DNA of 43,934 nt from Ramlibacter sp. (GCA_029237735.1 JAQZBU010000019.1:1-43934); one strand, 5' to 3'. Shown: positions 8,607 to 17,332, numbered from the stretch's first letter. A program made the numbers and translations. The notes: generated from the sequence alone by a model not told the origin.

Positions 8607-9068
8607 TCAGTCGCTGCGACACTTGACCATGCGCAGCGGGGTATAGGTCAACACGACCTGACCGTCCTGCTTGACTACATTGTTGCGGGTGCGCACCAGA
8701 CCACGCCCAGGGCGGCTGTTGCTCAGCCGGGCTTCGATCACTTCACACTCCACGTGGATCGTGTCGCCGGCGAAAGCCGGGTTCTCCATCTTCAGTTCCA
8801 TGCCCAGGAACGCGTAGCCGGTGTGTTGCATCGTCGACTGCGCCAGCAGGCCCTCGGCGATGCAGTATGACAGCGCCCCCGGAGCCAGCCGGCCCTTGAT
8901 GTCCGAGTCGTTGCGGACGAACTCCATGTCCGTGAAGAGCGATTCGGTCATGTGGATGACATTGCAAAATGCGCAGATGTCCGCGTCCTGGATGGTCCGG
9001 CGTAGCGTTTTGAACTGCAGCCCGATGGGCAGGTCTTCGAAGTACAGGCCGTAGCCGAGTGTTTTCAT
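8607..9068 (-). CDS. MaoC-like hotdog protein
   Basis: A 153-residue protein with the MaoC/hydratase hotdog layout: a short N-terminal FEDLPIG motif, a central helix, FLGMELKMENPAFAGDTIHV (the 'F..PV.pGDtl' strand of MaoC enzymes) and a final strand. Active MaoC hydratases carry a GDxNPxH motif; here the matching stretch reads MTESLFTD, so the catalytic Asp and His both appear replaced (Met and Phe). It may hydrate an unusual substrate by another mechanism or be non-hydratase. It is last in a six-gene minus-strand operon starting at 14268, 27 bp after an acyl-CoA dehydrogenase. It is one candidate to replace the broken hydratase at 27328. Confidence 0.8.
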   Translation of the reverse strand: MKTLGYGLYFEDLPIGLQFKTLRRTIQDADICAFCNVIHMTESLFTDMEFVRNDSDIKGRLAPGALSYCIAEGLLAQSTMQHTGYAFLGMELKMENPAFAGDTIHVECEVIEARLSNSRPGRGLVRTRNNVVKQDGQVVLTYTPLRMVKCRSD

Positions 9069-9095
9069 GGTTTCTCCGTGTGGGGGGGGTTAACG

Positions 9096-10250
9096 TCAGC
9101 GGGCGGCCCGGCCCAGCAGCTGGTCCGCGATGATGTTGCGCTGGATCTGGTTGGTGCCCTCGATGATCTGCAGCACCTTGGCATCCCGGAAGTAGCGGTT
9201 GATGGGGTATTCGTTGGAGATGCCGGCAGCGCCGAACAGCTGGACCGCGTCGGTGGCGACCTTCATGGCAGTGTCGGTTGCAAAGCACTTCGACATGGCC
9301 GCGATCGAGGCGAGCTGGTCTAAGGGGATGCCCGCGTCGACCATGGCTGCGGCCTTGTAAACCATGTTCCGCGCCGCTTCGGTCTGCATCGCCATGTCGG
9401 CGAGCATCCAGCGCACGCCCTGGAAGTCGCTGATCTTCTTGCCGAAGGCCTGGCGGTTCATCACGAACTCGCTGGCCAAGTCGGTCGCGCCCTGGGCCAG
9501 GCCGACGCCCCGGGCGCCGATCAAGGGCCGGCTCTTGTTGAAGGTCTCCATCACCAGCTTGAATCCCTTGCCGGAGTCACCGAGCACGTTGTTCGCGGGC
9601 ACGAAGGCATCGTCGAAGAACAGGGAGCAGGTCGCCACGCCGCGCGCGCCCATCTTGTCTTCCTTCCTGCCCACTTCGAAGCCCTTGGTGCCGCGCTCGA
9701 CGATGAACAAGCCTATGCTGCTCTTGTCTTTCCCGTCTTCCGTCTTGGCCGCGACCAGCACGAAATTGGCGACGTGGGAGTTGGTGCACCAGATTTTCGA
9801 TCCGGTCATCTTGTAGCCGCCCGGGACCGTGATCGCCCGGGTTTTGATGCCGGCGACGTCCGACCCGCTCTGCGGCTCCGTGCTGGCAATCGCTCCGCGC
9901 AGTTCGCCTGCCGCGAGGCCTGGCAGGAACCGATCCCGCTGCTCTTCGGTGCCACCCGCGAGGATGGCGCCGAAAGGCACCCACTGCAGTAGCAGGAGGT
10001 ACGCAGTGTTGTAGCAGACGCGTCCGAGCTCCTCGATCGCCAGGCAGGAGGACACCATGCTGTTGGAGCCGCCATACCGGTCCGGGAATGGCAGTGCAAA
10101 CAATCCGAGCTGCTGCAGCAGGTCGTACATGTCCTGCGGGTACTCCGCCGTGCGGTCGATCTCGGCGGCGCGCGGGGCAACCTTCTCGCGAGCGATGCGA
10201 CGGACCAGGTCGCGAATCTGAAGGTGATCTTCGGTCAGCAGGAAGGACAA
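9096..10250 (-). CDS. Acyl-CoA dehydrogenase (short/branched-chain type)
   Basis: A 384-residue flavoprotein dehydrogenase that introduces the alpha,beta double bond in acyl-CoA and passes electrons to ETF. The three family domains are complete: GLFALPFPDRYGG in the N-terminal helices, the beta domain with STEPQSGSDVAGIKTRA and IWCTNSHVAN, and the C-terminal helical domain with RQAFGKKISDFQGV. The catalytic base is Glu364 in IIEGTNQIQR, the short-chain position. I place the start at TTG 10250: AAGGAA lies just upstream, the family N-terminus begins right there (SFLLTEDHLQIRD), and no ATG exists before residue 44. It lies between ECH and MaoC-like genes of one operon. Confidence 0.9.
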   Translation of the reverse strand: MSFLLTEDHLQIRDLVRRIAREKVAPRAAEIDRTAEYPQDMYDLLQQLGLFALPFPDRYGGSNSMVSSCLAIEELGRVCYNTAYLLLLQWVPFGAILAGGTEEQRDRFLPGLAAGELRGAIASTEPQSGSDVAGIKTRAITVPGGYKMTGSKIWCTNSHVANFVLVAAKTEDGKDKSSIGLFIVERGTKGFEVGRKEDKMGARGVATCSLFFDDAFVPANNVLGDSGKGFKLVMETFNKSRPLIGARGVGLAQGATDLASEFVMNRQAFGKKISDFQGVRWMLADMAMQTEAARNMVYKAAAMVDAGIPLDQLASIAAMSKCFATDTAMKVATDAVQLFGAAGISNEYPINRYFRDAKVLQIIEGTNQIQRNIIADQLLGRAAR

Positions 10251-10297
10251 AGTGATTCCTTGATCGGTGATTAAATGGGTTGGTCGCGGCCCGCGGT

Positions 10298-11071
10298 TCA
10301 GCGGAACTTCGGTTCGCGCCGCTGCCTGAAGGCAGCGAGGCCTTCGGTGACATCCGGGGACATCAATGTCGGTACGGCCTGTTCGATCTCGAAGTGGAGG
10401 TCCACGCGCGCCTGGCGGGCATGAACCGACGCCAATCTCTTCATCAGCGAAAGGCCGTCCATGCTCCGCTGGGCGAGCTTGGCGCAATACTGGTCGGCCG
10501 CCGCACGCAGCTGCTCGGGCTCCTCCACGTAGTTGACCAGGCCCCAGGCCAGCGCGTCGTCGGCCGAAAGCCAGCGCGCGCTCATCATCAGATCCATCGC
10601 CCGCCGCTGTCCGACCAGGCGCGGCAGTCGCTGGCTCCCACCCCAACCAGGGACCAGGCCGAACTGGGCGTGCTGGTCACCCAGCTTTGCGTCCGAGGCC
10701 GCAAAGACGATGTCGCACGCCATGATGAACTCCAGGCCGCCGGCCAGGCAGTATCCCTGCACCGCCGCTACCACGGGCAATCGGCTGTCTTCGATCCGAT
10801 TGAGGACTGCGTGGCCAAGGGCAATGAACTCCCGCAGCTTGGCTGCGTCAGCTCGCAGTGCCTCGACTTCGTCGAGTTCAGCGCCGGTGCAGAAATGCTT
10901 GCCTTGCGCGCAGACCAGCACCGTCGCCACTTGCGTGTCCGACTCCAGCCGATCGAACGCGTCGCTGATCTCGCCAAACACGCGCATCGACAGGCAGTTG
11001 AATTTTTCCGGCCGCGCAAACTCGATGACGCCGACCCCATCGCGGACTTGGACGTTGATCAAAGATGTCAT
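10298..11071 (-). CDS. Enoyl-CoA hydratase/isomerase family protein
   Basis: A 257-residue crotonase-fold protein. The oxyanion-hole segments are GKHFCTGAEL and QGYCLAGGLEFIMACD. The first catalytic glutamate is present (Glu114), but the position of the second, normally the E of a GxPE-type motif, is His134 in LGDQHAQFG. With only one acid it may act as an isomerase or on an unusual enoyl-CoA rather than a standard hydratase. The C-terminal trimerisation helix ends FRQRREPKF as usual. Its start overlaps the stop of the CoA-transferase gene by 4 bp (ATGA), which indicates translational coupling. Confidence 0.88.
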   Translation of the reverse strand: MTSLINVQVRDGVGVIEFARPEKFNCLSMRVFGEISDAFDRLESDTQVATVLVCAQGKHFCTGAELDEVEALRADAAKLREFIALGHAVLNRIEDSRLPVVAAVQGYCLAGGLEFIMACDIVFAASDAKLGDQHAQFGLVPGWGGSQRLPRLVGQRRAMDLMMSARWLSADDALAWGLVNYVEEPEQLRAAADQYCAKLAQRSMDGLSLMKRLASVHARQARVDLHFEIEQAVPTLMSPDVTEGLAAFRQRREPKFR

Positions 11072-12228
11072 AGGGACGGTCCCTTTGCGAGCGACTGGAG
11101 GATTTCTTGCGAGTGTTCGCCCAGCCTCGGCGGCGGCAACCGGAAGCTCGGAGGCGTGCTGGAGAACTTGTGCGGGATCGCCACGTTCAGGAGCCGGCCT
11201 TCGCTGGGGTGGTCGTAGGGCGCGAGGAATCCGGTCTCCGCGAGGTAAGGGTCGAGAGGCATCTCTTGCAGTCGCGCCACGGGCGCATTGGGGATGTCAT
11301 GCGCATCGAGGTCCTGCTGCCACTGGGCAGTGGTGCGCGACTGCATCCGCTCTGCCACCAGGGCATAGAGTTCGGCAATGTTGGCGGTGCGCGCGCCCAG
11401 CGTAGAGAACCTTGGATCCGCCCCGAGTTCGGAAGAACCGCAGAGCTTGAAGAACGCGCGCCACTGCTCGTCCGTCTGCACCATGACGCACAGGTGGCCG
11501 TCCTGGGTGGCATAAGGCCTGCGATGGGGGGACAGCGGCCGCGGGTAACCGAGGCGGCCTTCATCCCCGAACACGCCCCCCCAGAGATGCTCGACCAGGT
11601 TGAAGGCGAGCATGCTCTCGAGCATCGGCACCTCCACTCGCTGGCCGGCTCCGGAACGCTCGCGGGCGAACAGCGCCATTCCGATCGCCGATGCGAGCGA
11701 CATCCCGCAATACTTATCGGCCATGACGGTCGGGAAGAACCCCGGCGCGCCGTTGGCGGCAGCCATCATGTCGGCGATGCCGCTTTCGCCTTGGATGACG
11801 TCGTCGTAGGCGGGCCGGTCCCGGCGGGGACCCGCCGAGTTGTAGCCGGGTGCAACGGCATAAATCAACCGCGGCTGGCGCGCCGCCACCTCATAGCCGA
11901 AGCCCAGACGCTCGATCGCCTTGGGACGCATGCTGTGCACGAAGACGTCCGCGCTTGCGAGCAGCCGGTGAAGCGTTGCTGCATCCTGCTGGTTCTTGAG
12001 GTCGAGCACGACGCTGCGCTTGTTGCGGTTCAAGTTCAAGAACATGGCCGACATACCGGCGTGGCGCGCTGGCCCGACCTGCCGCATCGGGTCGCCCGCC
12101 GGGGGTTCGACCTTGACCACATCTGCGCCCATGTCGCCGAGCACCTGTGTGGCAAGCGGTCCAAGCACATTGATGGTGAGATCGACCACCCGGATGCCGG
12201 CCAGCGGCCCGCCCTGGGTCGGGCTCAC
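11068..12228 (-). CDS. Class III (CaiB/BaiF) CoA-transferase
   Basis: A complete 386-residue class III CoA-transferase: VVDLTINVLGPLATQVLGD and GADVVKVEPPAGD at the N terminus, NRNKRSVVLDL, the likely catalytic Asp171 in FFPTVMADKYCG, and the tail PPPRLGEHSQEIL. It is a close paralogue of the protein at 25197: they share the unusual INVLGP, ADVxVHSMRP, YDDVIQG / FDDVIQG and SPHRRPY blocks. Both probably act on related acids. It overlaps both neighbours in the operon by 4 bp, the MDR gene upstream and the ECH gene downstream. Confidence 0.93.
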   Translation of the reverse strand: MSPTQGGPLAGIRVVDLTINVLGPLATQVLGDMGADVVKVEPPAGDPMRQVGPARHAGMSAMFLNLNRNKRSVVLDLKNQQDAATLHRLLASADVFVHSMRPKAIERLGFGYEVAARQPRLIYAVAPGYNSAGPRRDRPAYDDVIQGESGIADMMAAANGAPGFFPTVMADKYCGMSLASAIGMALFARERSGAGQRVEVPMLESMLAFNLVEHLWGGVFGDEGRLGYPRPLSPHRRPYATQDGHLCVMVQTDEQWRAFFKLCGSSELGADPRFSTLGARTANIAELYALVAERMQSRTTAQWQQDLDAHDIPNAPVARLQEMPLDPYLAETGFLAPYDHPSEGRLLNVAIPHKFSSTPPSFRLPPPRLGEHSQEILQSLAKGPSL

Positions 12229-13241
12229 GACTGCACCGCCGCGGCCGCCGACCGCCCGGAAGCAGACATCTCGACCACCACCCGTCCGATCACCTGCCGG
12301 GCTTCCAGCAGACGCAGCGCCTCGCCGAAGCGATCAAGCGGGAAGCTCGCGGAAATGAAAGGCCGCAGCTCACCCTTGCCCGCCCATTCCAGCATCCACG
12401 CGCGGTAGGCCTCGCCCTCCTGGGGCCGCCGCTTCACGTGCTCGAGGGCCCGCACGCCGACGATACTGAAACACTTCAGGAGCGGCTGGTTCATTTTCAC
12501 CTCGGGAATCCGCCCGCTTGCGAAACCCACCACCAGCAGGCGCCCTCCCCAGGCGATACAGCGCATCGATTGCTCGAAGACCTCGCCGCCCACCGTGTCC
12601 AGAATTACATCGGCCCCGTTGCCGTCGGTCAGTTCGAGCACCCGCTCCTTGAAGCTTTCCTTGGTGTAGTTGATGCCGACATCACTGCCCCGCGCGGCGG
12701 CGACTGCCAACTTCTCAGCTGTTGAGGCTGTGGCGATGACACGGGCGCCGAGCAACTTGCCGACCTGTACGGCAGCCAACCCGACGCCACCGGCAGCCCC
12801 GTGTACCAGCAGTGTGTCGCCCGCTTGCAACGCACCGCGCTGGAGCAGCGCGTTGGTTGCGGTGGACGTCGCAACGACGAACGAGGCCGCCTCGGCAAAA
12901 GAGAAACCATTCGGGATCGGCAACAGTTCACTGGCCGGAGCGATCGCCTCCTCGGCGAAGCAACCCTGCCAGGCACGGAACATCACGCCGTCGCCGATCC
13001 GATATCCGTTGACCCCAGGCCCGATCTCGGTGATGACCCCGGCACCCTCCATGCCCGGGGTGTAGGGCAGATCCGGCTTGATCTGGTACATGTTGCGGGT
13101 CATGAGCAGGTCAGGGAAGTTCAGACCGGCAGCTCGCATTTCGACCCGGACTTCTCCGGGTCCGAGCGGTCGGCGTGGCAGCTTCTCAAAGCTAAGCGCG
13201 TCAATTCCCCCATGGGAGCGACAAACGACAGCGGAGTACAT
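12225..13241 (-). CDS. Quinone-oxidoreductase-like MDR (zinc-free NADPH-dependent reductase family)
   Basis: A 338-residue medium-chain reductase/dehydrogenase. The GroES-like N-terminal domain has AAGLNFPDLLMTRNMY and GMEGAGVITEIGPGV; the nucleotide-binding domain has HGAAGGVGLAAVQVGKLLGA (AAGGVG at 149-154). The zinc ligands of alcohol dehydrogenases are absent, as in QorA and bacterial enoyl-thioester reductases. It may reduce an enoyl-CoA or a quinone-like or alkenal intermediate; the sequence does not decide. I chose ATG 13241 because the family N-terminus MYSAVVCRSHGG starts there; a TTG at 13292 would overlap the upstream Bug gene. Its 3' end overlaps the CoA-transferase start by 4 bp. 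Confidence 0.87.
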   Translation of the reverse strand: MYSAVVCRSHGGIDALSFEKLPRRPLGPGEVRVEMRAAGLNFPDLLMTRNMYQIKPDLPYTPGMEGAGVITEIGPGVNGYRIGDGVMFRAWQGCFAEEAIAPASELLPIPNGFSFAEAASFVVATSTATNALLQRGALQAGDTLLVHGAAGGVGLAAVQVGKLLGARVIATASTAEKLAVAAARGSDVGINYTKESFKERVLELTDGNGADVILDTVGGEVFEQSMRCIAWGGRLLVVGFASGRIPEVKMNQPLLKCFSIVGVRALEHVKRRPQEGEAYRAWMLEWAGKGELRPFISASFPLDRFGEALRLLEARQVIGRVVVEMSASGRSAAAAVQS

Positions 13242-13284
13242 GGCGATGCGGGTGATTGCGTTTCTGCGCCTGGAGACCGCCCGC

Positions 13285-14268
13285 TCAGTCAATCTTCACC
13301 GCATTCTCCCGCACGATCTGCGACCAGCGGGGGAGTTCGGATTGGATGAACGCGCCGTACTTGGCCGGCGGCATGTACTGGACCAGGGCGCCCTGCCCGG
13401 CAAATCGCTCGCGCAGCCCCTTGTCGTTCAAGGCCGTAGCGATTGCCGCATTAAGTTTCTGGATGATCTCGGGGCGCGTTCCCGCCGGCGCCATGATTCC
13501 GGACCATGCGCCCATCTCCAGGCCCTTGGCGACCGTCTCCGAAAGGGTCGGGATCTGCGGCAGAGTGTCCACCCGCTCCAGCGTGCCGACCGCCAACCCA
13601 CGGATGCGGTCGTCCTTGATCATCGGGATCGCCGCTGGAGCGGTGGCGAGATAAAAGTCGATCTGACCGCCTGCAAGATCCGCGATGGCCGGAGCCTCGC
13701 TGCGGTACGGCACATGGATCGCCTGGGTGCCGGTGGCCTGCAGCAGTGCCAGCGTGGAAAGATGCGTGATGTTCCCGTTGCCGGCAGACCCGTAGTTGAG
13801 CTTGCCCGGCTGCCGCTTCATCAGGCTGATGAGGTCCTGCACCGACCGCACTTCCAGCTTTTTGGACGCGACCAGAACCAGGGGCAGGTTGGCTGTCATC
13901 GCGACAGGCGCGAGTTCCTTCGACACGTCGTAAGACAGCTTTGGGTAGAGAGCCGGGCTGATGACGATGGACGACGTGTTGTACAGGAGGGTATAGCCGT
14001 CAGCGGGAGAGCGCGCCACGATCTCTCCGGCAATGTTGCCGTTTGCCCCGGTCTTGTTGTCGACGATCACTTGCTGGCCGAGGATCCCGCCGATGCGCTC
14101 CGCCAATGCGCGCGCGATGGTGTCGGTGCCGCCGCCAGCGGCGAAGCCGAGCACGAGTCGGATCGGTTTGGACGGGTAGGCCTCCTGCGCCACTGCGGGG
14201 GACGCAAGCAGGGACGCGAAACACGTGATGCCGAGCAGCAGCGTGGGGGCGATTTTCTTCAGGTTCAT
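13285..14268 (-). CDS. Bug-family periplasmic substrate-binding protein
   Basis: A 327-residue TctC/Bug receptor and first gene of a six-gene minus-strand operon (Bug, MDR, CoA-transferase, ECH, acyl-CoA dehydrogenase, MaoC-like). ATG 14268 is preceded by GGAAGAGA at a good distance. The signal peptide is cut near AVA at residue 27; the mature part shows YPSKPIRLVLGFAAGGGTD and ADGYT. The receptor heading an enzyme operon suggests that its ligand is the operon's substrate or a precursor. A strong promoter with operator copy 3 lies about 95-135 bp upstream. Confidence 0.93.
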   Translation of the reverse strand: MNLKKIAPTLLLGITCFASLLASPAVAQEAYPSKPIRLVLGFAAGGGTDTIARALAERIGGILGQQVIVDNKTGANGNIAGEIVARSPADGYTLLYNTSSIVISPALYPKLSYDVSKELAPVAMTANLPLVLVASKKLEVRSVQDLISLMKRQPGKLNYGSAGNGNITHLSTLALLQATGTQAIHVPYRSEAPAIADLAGGQIDFYLATAPAAIPMIKDDRIRGLAVGTLERVDTLPQIPTLSETVAKGLEMGAWSGIMAPAGTRPEIIQKLNAAIATALNDKGLRERFAGQGALVQYMPPAKYGAFIQSELPRWSQIVRENAVKID

Positions 14269-14362
14269 GGTGTCTCTTCCTTGGTTTCGGCGGTGATGCT
14301 TGGTGAGAATGTCATGTTCGGCTTCGATGCCCGGCGACCGGCGGATCTAAATTCACATTTAC

Positions 14363-14373
14363 GAACGCAGTTC
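14363..14373. promoter_or_regulatory. GAAC-N3-RTTC operator, copy 3
   Basis: Reads GAACGCAGTTC on the plus strand and GAACTGCGTTC on the minus strand. On the minus strand it begins 3 bp after the -10 hexamer of the promoter at 14377-14405, so a bound protein would cover the transcription start of the Bug-MDR-CoA-transferase operon. Confidence 0.72.
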
Positions 14374-14376
14374 GAA

Positions 14377-14405
14377 AATTTATCAGGTTTGAGCGACATG
14401 GTCAA
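14377..14405 (-). promoter_or_regulatory. Sigma-70 promoter of the Bug-led six-gene operon
   Basis: On the minus strand TTGACC (14405-14400) is followed after 17 bp by TAAATT (14382-14377). The -35 is one mismatch from consensus and the spacer is ideal. The operator starts 3 bp downstream, the same arrangement as at the two 25-kb promoters. Confidence 0.7.
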
Positions 14406-14411
14406 TCTGCT

Positions 14412-15650
14412 TCAGGGCCCACCGTCTGCGATTGCAGCCGTGCGCACGATCCCGCGATCGTGCAAGCGCCCGAACTGGGCGCCTGTCACCCCCAGCAGTT
14501 CGAGCAGGACCTGTTCGGTGTGCGCACCCAGGCGCGGTGCCGCTGCCGCCGGAGCGCGCGGCAAGCTCCCGAACTCCAGGGGAATGCCGGCCGCCAGCAC
14601 CTGGCCAACGCCCGGCTGCTCGATGCGGCTGAACATCGGATTGGCTGGCGAGCACGACGGGTCTTGCACCAGTTGCCCGATGCCCTGGTAGCGGCCCCAG
14701 CACACGCCGTGGCGGTCGAGTGTCGACGCCACTTCGGCGAAGGGCCGCGCCCGGAACCACGGCTCCACGATCGCGGCGAGGTCCTTGCGCGCGCGAAAAC
14801 GCTCCCCCTCGAGCGACAGGTCGACTCCGAGCTGCGCCTGCAGGCTCGCCACTTGCTCCGCAATTGCGGTTGCCGCAACGATCGAACGCCACTGCTTGAG
14901 GGTCAGGCCCACCACCATCACGCGCTCCCCGTCGGCACAGACAAAGTCGCGGCCGAAAGCGCCAAACAGTTCGTTTCCATGCCGCTGACGCGGCGTGCCG
15001 GCCGCCGCTTCTGCAACGAAGCCCAGGTTCGCCATGGCCGCGAGCGCCACGTCCTCCAGCGCCAGCTTCACGTGCTGCCCCTGGCCCGTGCGCCGGCGGT
15101 GCCGTTCCGCCGCCAGCAGCCCCACGGCGACCATCTGCCCGGTGATCAGGTCCCAGGCCGGCAGCACGTGATTGACCGGCTCGCCGCCGTCGACCGGACC
15201 GGTCATCGAGGGCAGCCCGAGCCGTACATTGACCGTGTAGTCGACAGCCGCGCGCCCGTGCCGATCGCCTTGCAAAGTCAACTGGATGAGATCCGGCCGG
15301 CGCTGCCGCAGCGCCTCGTGATCTAGCCAGCCGCGTGCGGGAAAGTTGGTAAGGAACAGCCCGGCATCGTCGCCCGGCGCCGTTGCGATTGCCATCGCGA
15401 GTTCGCGCCCTTCAGGCGTGGCGAGGTCCAGCACGACCGAGCGCTTGCTCTTGTTCAGCCCGGTCCAGAAGAGACTGATGCCGTCGCCGGTGACGGGCCA
15501 GCGCCGGTAGTCGAGGCCCCCGCCCACGGTATCGATCCGGATGACATCCGCCCCCATCTGGGCCAGCGTCATTCCGCCGAGGGGAGCGGCGACGAACGCT
15601 GCGGCCTCCACCAGGCGCAAGCCCGCCAACGCGCCGGAGCCCGGGTTCAT
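14412..15650 (-). CDS. mct: 2-methylfumaryl-CoA isomerase (mesaconyl-CoA C1-C4 CoA transferase)
   Basis: A 412-residue class III CoA-transferase family protein whose sequence matches the intramolecular mesaconyl-CoA transferase subgroup, not generic transferases: AAAFVAAPLGGMTLAQMGAD, GGGLDYRRWPVT, GLNKSKRSVVLDL, DDAGLFLTNFPARGWL, DYTVNVRLG, and NHVLPAWDLITGQ, which holds the likely catalytic Asp, and LFGAFGRDF. The known enzyme moves CoA within mesaconate from the C1 to the C4 carboxyl, as in the 3-hydroxypropionate bicycle. The context agrees strongly: its start overlaps by 4 bp the stop of methylsuccinyl-CoA dehydrogenase, whose product is mesaconyl-C1-CoA. The rest of the bicycle is not here, so a catabolic role is likely. 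Confidence 0.9.
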   Translation of the reverse strand: MNPGSGALAGLRLVEAAAFVAAPLGGMTLAQMGADVIRIDTVGGGLDYRRWPVTGDGISLFWTGLNKSKRSVVLDLATPEGRELAMAIATAPGDDAGLFLTNFPARGWLDHEALRQRRPDLIQLTLQGDRHGRAAVDYTVNVRLGLPSMTGPVDGGEPVNHVLPAWDLITGQMVAVGLLAAERHRRRTGQGQHVKLALEDVALAAMANLGFVAEAAAGTPRQRHGNELFGAFGRDFVCADGERVMVVGLTLKQWRSIVAATAIAEQVASLQAQLGVDLSLEGERFRARKDLAAIVEPWFRARPFAEVASTLDRHGVCWGRYQGIGQLVQDPSCSPANPMFSRIEQPGVGQVLAAGIPLEFGSLPRAPAAAAPRLGAHTEQVLLELLGVTGAQFGRLHDRGIVRTAAIADGGP

Positions 15651-17332
15651 GCTGCCGACGGGGCGACGTCGAGCGCCCGCTCCATCAATCCTCGCGCAAT
15701 CACCTTCAGCGCCAGGGTCTCCTCGGCGCCCTCGAATATGGAGAGCACGCGCGCATCGACGAAGTAGCGACTCACCGGCGTCTCTTCGGCGTAACCCATG
15801 CCGCCATGCAGTTGCAGGGCCTCTCGGGTGATCATTTCGGCAGAGCGGCAGGCCAGCAGTTTGACCAGGCTCGCCTCGACGCGCCCTCCGCCGTGGTCCA
15901 TCAAGTCAGCCACGTGATAGGCAAGTTGCTGGCAGACCGCGAGCCGCGCGCCCATGCGCGCGATCTTGGCTTGCGACAAGGGAAAGTCCGCCAGCGGCTT
16001 GCCGAACACCCGGCGGTCCTGCGCGTAGCGGATGGACGCGCGCAGGGCCGCCCGCATCACGCCACATGCTCGCGCCGCGGTCTGCATCCGCCCGCCCATC
16101 ATTCCGGCCATCGTGAGATAGAAGCCCTTGCCCAGGCCCGCCTCGCCACCGATCACGTTCCCGTCCGGCACGAAAAAGTCGTCGAAGGACAGGTCGAAGG
16201 AGTGCATGCCGCGGTAGCCTATCGTTGGGATCGCACGACCAGTGAGCAGTCCGCCCGCGGCTTGCTCGCAACGGAACTCGTGGCCATTGACCGAGGGCTT
16301 CTCGACGAGCACTAGGCTCAAGCCCTTATGGCCGAGCGACCGATCGGGATGGGTACGGGTCACGACCATCAGCACGCCGGCCTTACCGGCAAAGGTGCAC
16401 CATGTCTTGGCACCGTTCAGGAGCCATCCGCCTTCGACCTTCGTGCCGCGCAGAGAGACACTCGCGACATCGGAGCCGTGGTCCGGCTCCGTCATTGCAA
16501 TTGCGCACAGCGGGTCTCCGGCAGCCAGTCGTGGCAGCCAGCGGGCCTGCTGCTCGGGCGTGCCTCCCGCCAGCAGTGCGCGGCTGAGGATTTCCGGACG
16601 CGTAATCAGGCTGCCCGCCGCGCCCAGCGAAGCTTCCGAAAGCGCCTCGGTCACGAGCACCATCAGCAGCGTGTCCTCGCGATCGTTCGGGCCGCTGCCG
16701 CCAAATCTCTCGGGAATGGATAGGCCGAACACGCCCATGTCGCGCATCGACTGGAGCAGCGCATCCGGTACCGTCAGGTCTTGCCGGTGGATCGCCTCGG
16801 CTTGCGGGGCCACCTGGTCGGCGGCGAACCTGCGGAACGATTCCTGCGCCAGCGCGTGTGACTCGTCACCCAGCACGGGCCCGACTTCACCCTGCGCGGC
16901 GATGACCGCCGTGCCCGCTGCGGAAAGCGCCCCGGCTCCGGCAAAGTTTAAGCGCAACGCATCCCAATCTGCCCGGTCACGCAATGCACGCAGCGGCGCC
17001 AGTGAAAGCCCGAGGTCCAGGTACAGGCCTTCGAGCTTGGCCAGCACGCTGGCGATGGCGTCGGCAGTGAATAACAGCGCCAGGGGAGTGCGCAGGTCCG
17101 CCGGGGCGGCCGCGGTGCTGACCGCGGTCTCCGAGGCCAGCAGCTCCGCGCCTGCCCATGCCATCTCGAAGCTGGCGACCTGCCACTCATCGAGCTTGCG
17201 CGCGTCCAGCTTGTTGCCGGCGGAGCACTTTCCGGCCAGATCCAGAACCCCGGCCTCGAACGCATCGCGCACTCCCGCGAGTAGCACTCGCGCCGACCTC
17301 ACATCGCGCTCCTTGGCATCGTCATCGATCAT
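15647..17332 (-). CDS. mcd: (2S)-methylsuccinyl-CoA dehydrogenase
   Basis: A 561-residue acyl-CoA dehydrogenase family protein with an extra helical N-terminal region of about 150 residues, which distinguishes methylsuccinyl-CoA dehydrogenase from ordinary 380-residue members. The dehydrogenase core starts near residue 155 (DESHALAQESFRRFA) and has AMTEPDHGSDVASVSLRGTK, WCTFAGKAGVL and DRRVFGKPLADFPLSQAK. The catalytic base is Glu534 in IFEGAEETLALKVIAR, a sequence typical of this subgroup. It oxidises (2S)-methylsuccinyl-CoA to mesaconyl-C1-CoA, with ETF as acceptor. ATG 17332 has GGAGG 5 bp upstream. It heads a two-gene operon with mct. No crotonyl-CoA carboxylase/reductase or ethylmalonyl-CoA mutase is seen. 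Confidence 0.88.
   Translation of the reverse strand: MIDDDAKERDVRSARVLLAGVRDAFEAGVLDLAGKCSAGNKLDARKLDEWQVASFEMAWAGAELLASETAVSTAAAPADLRTPLALLFTADAIASVLAKLEGLYLDLGLSLAPLRALRDRADWDALRLNFAGAGALSAAGTAVIAAQGEVGPVLGDESHALAQESFRRFAADQVAPQAEAIHRQDLTVPDALLQSMRDMGVFGLSIPERFGGSGPNDREDTLLMVLVTEALSEASLGAAGSLITRPEILSRALLAGGTPEQQARWLPRLAAGDPLCAIAMTEPDHGSDVASVSLRGTKVEGGWLLNGAKTWCTFAGKAGVLMVVTRTHPDRSLGHKGLSLVLVEKPSVNGHEFRCEQAAGGLLTGRAIPTIGYRGMHSFDLSFDDFFVPDGNVIGGEAGLGKGFYLTMAGMMGGRMQTAARACGVMRAALRASIRYAQDRRVFGKPLADFPLSQAKIARMGARLAVCQQLAYHVADLMDHGGGRVEASLVKLLACRSAEMITREALQLHGGMGYAEETPVSRYFVDARVLSIFEGAEETLALKVIARGLMERALDVAPSAA

Noticed and set aside
14412..17332. Complete 3-hydroxypropionate bicycle or ethylmalonyl-CoA pathway
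   Set aside because: Only Mcd, Mct, a lyase and a broken hydratase are present; malonyl-CoA reductase, propionyl-CoA synthase, crotonyl-CoA carboxylase/reductase and mutases are not seen in the window.
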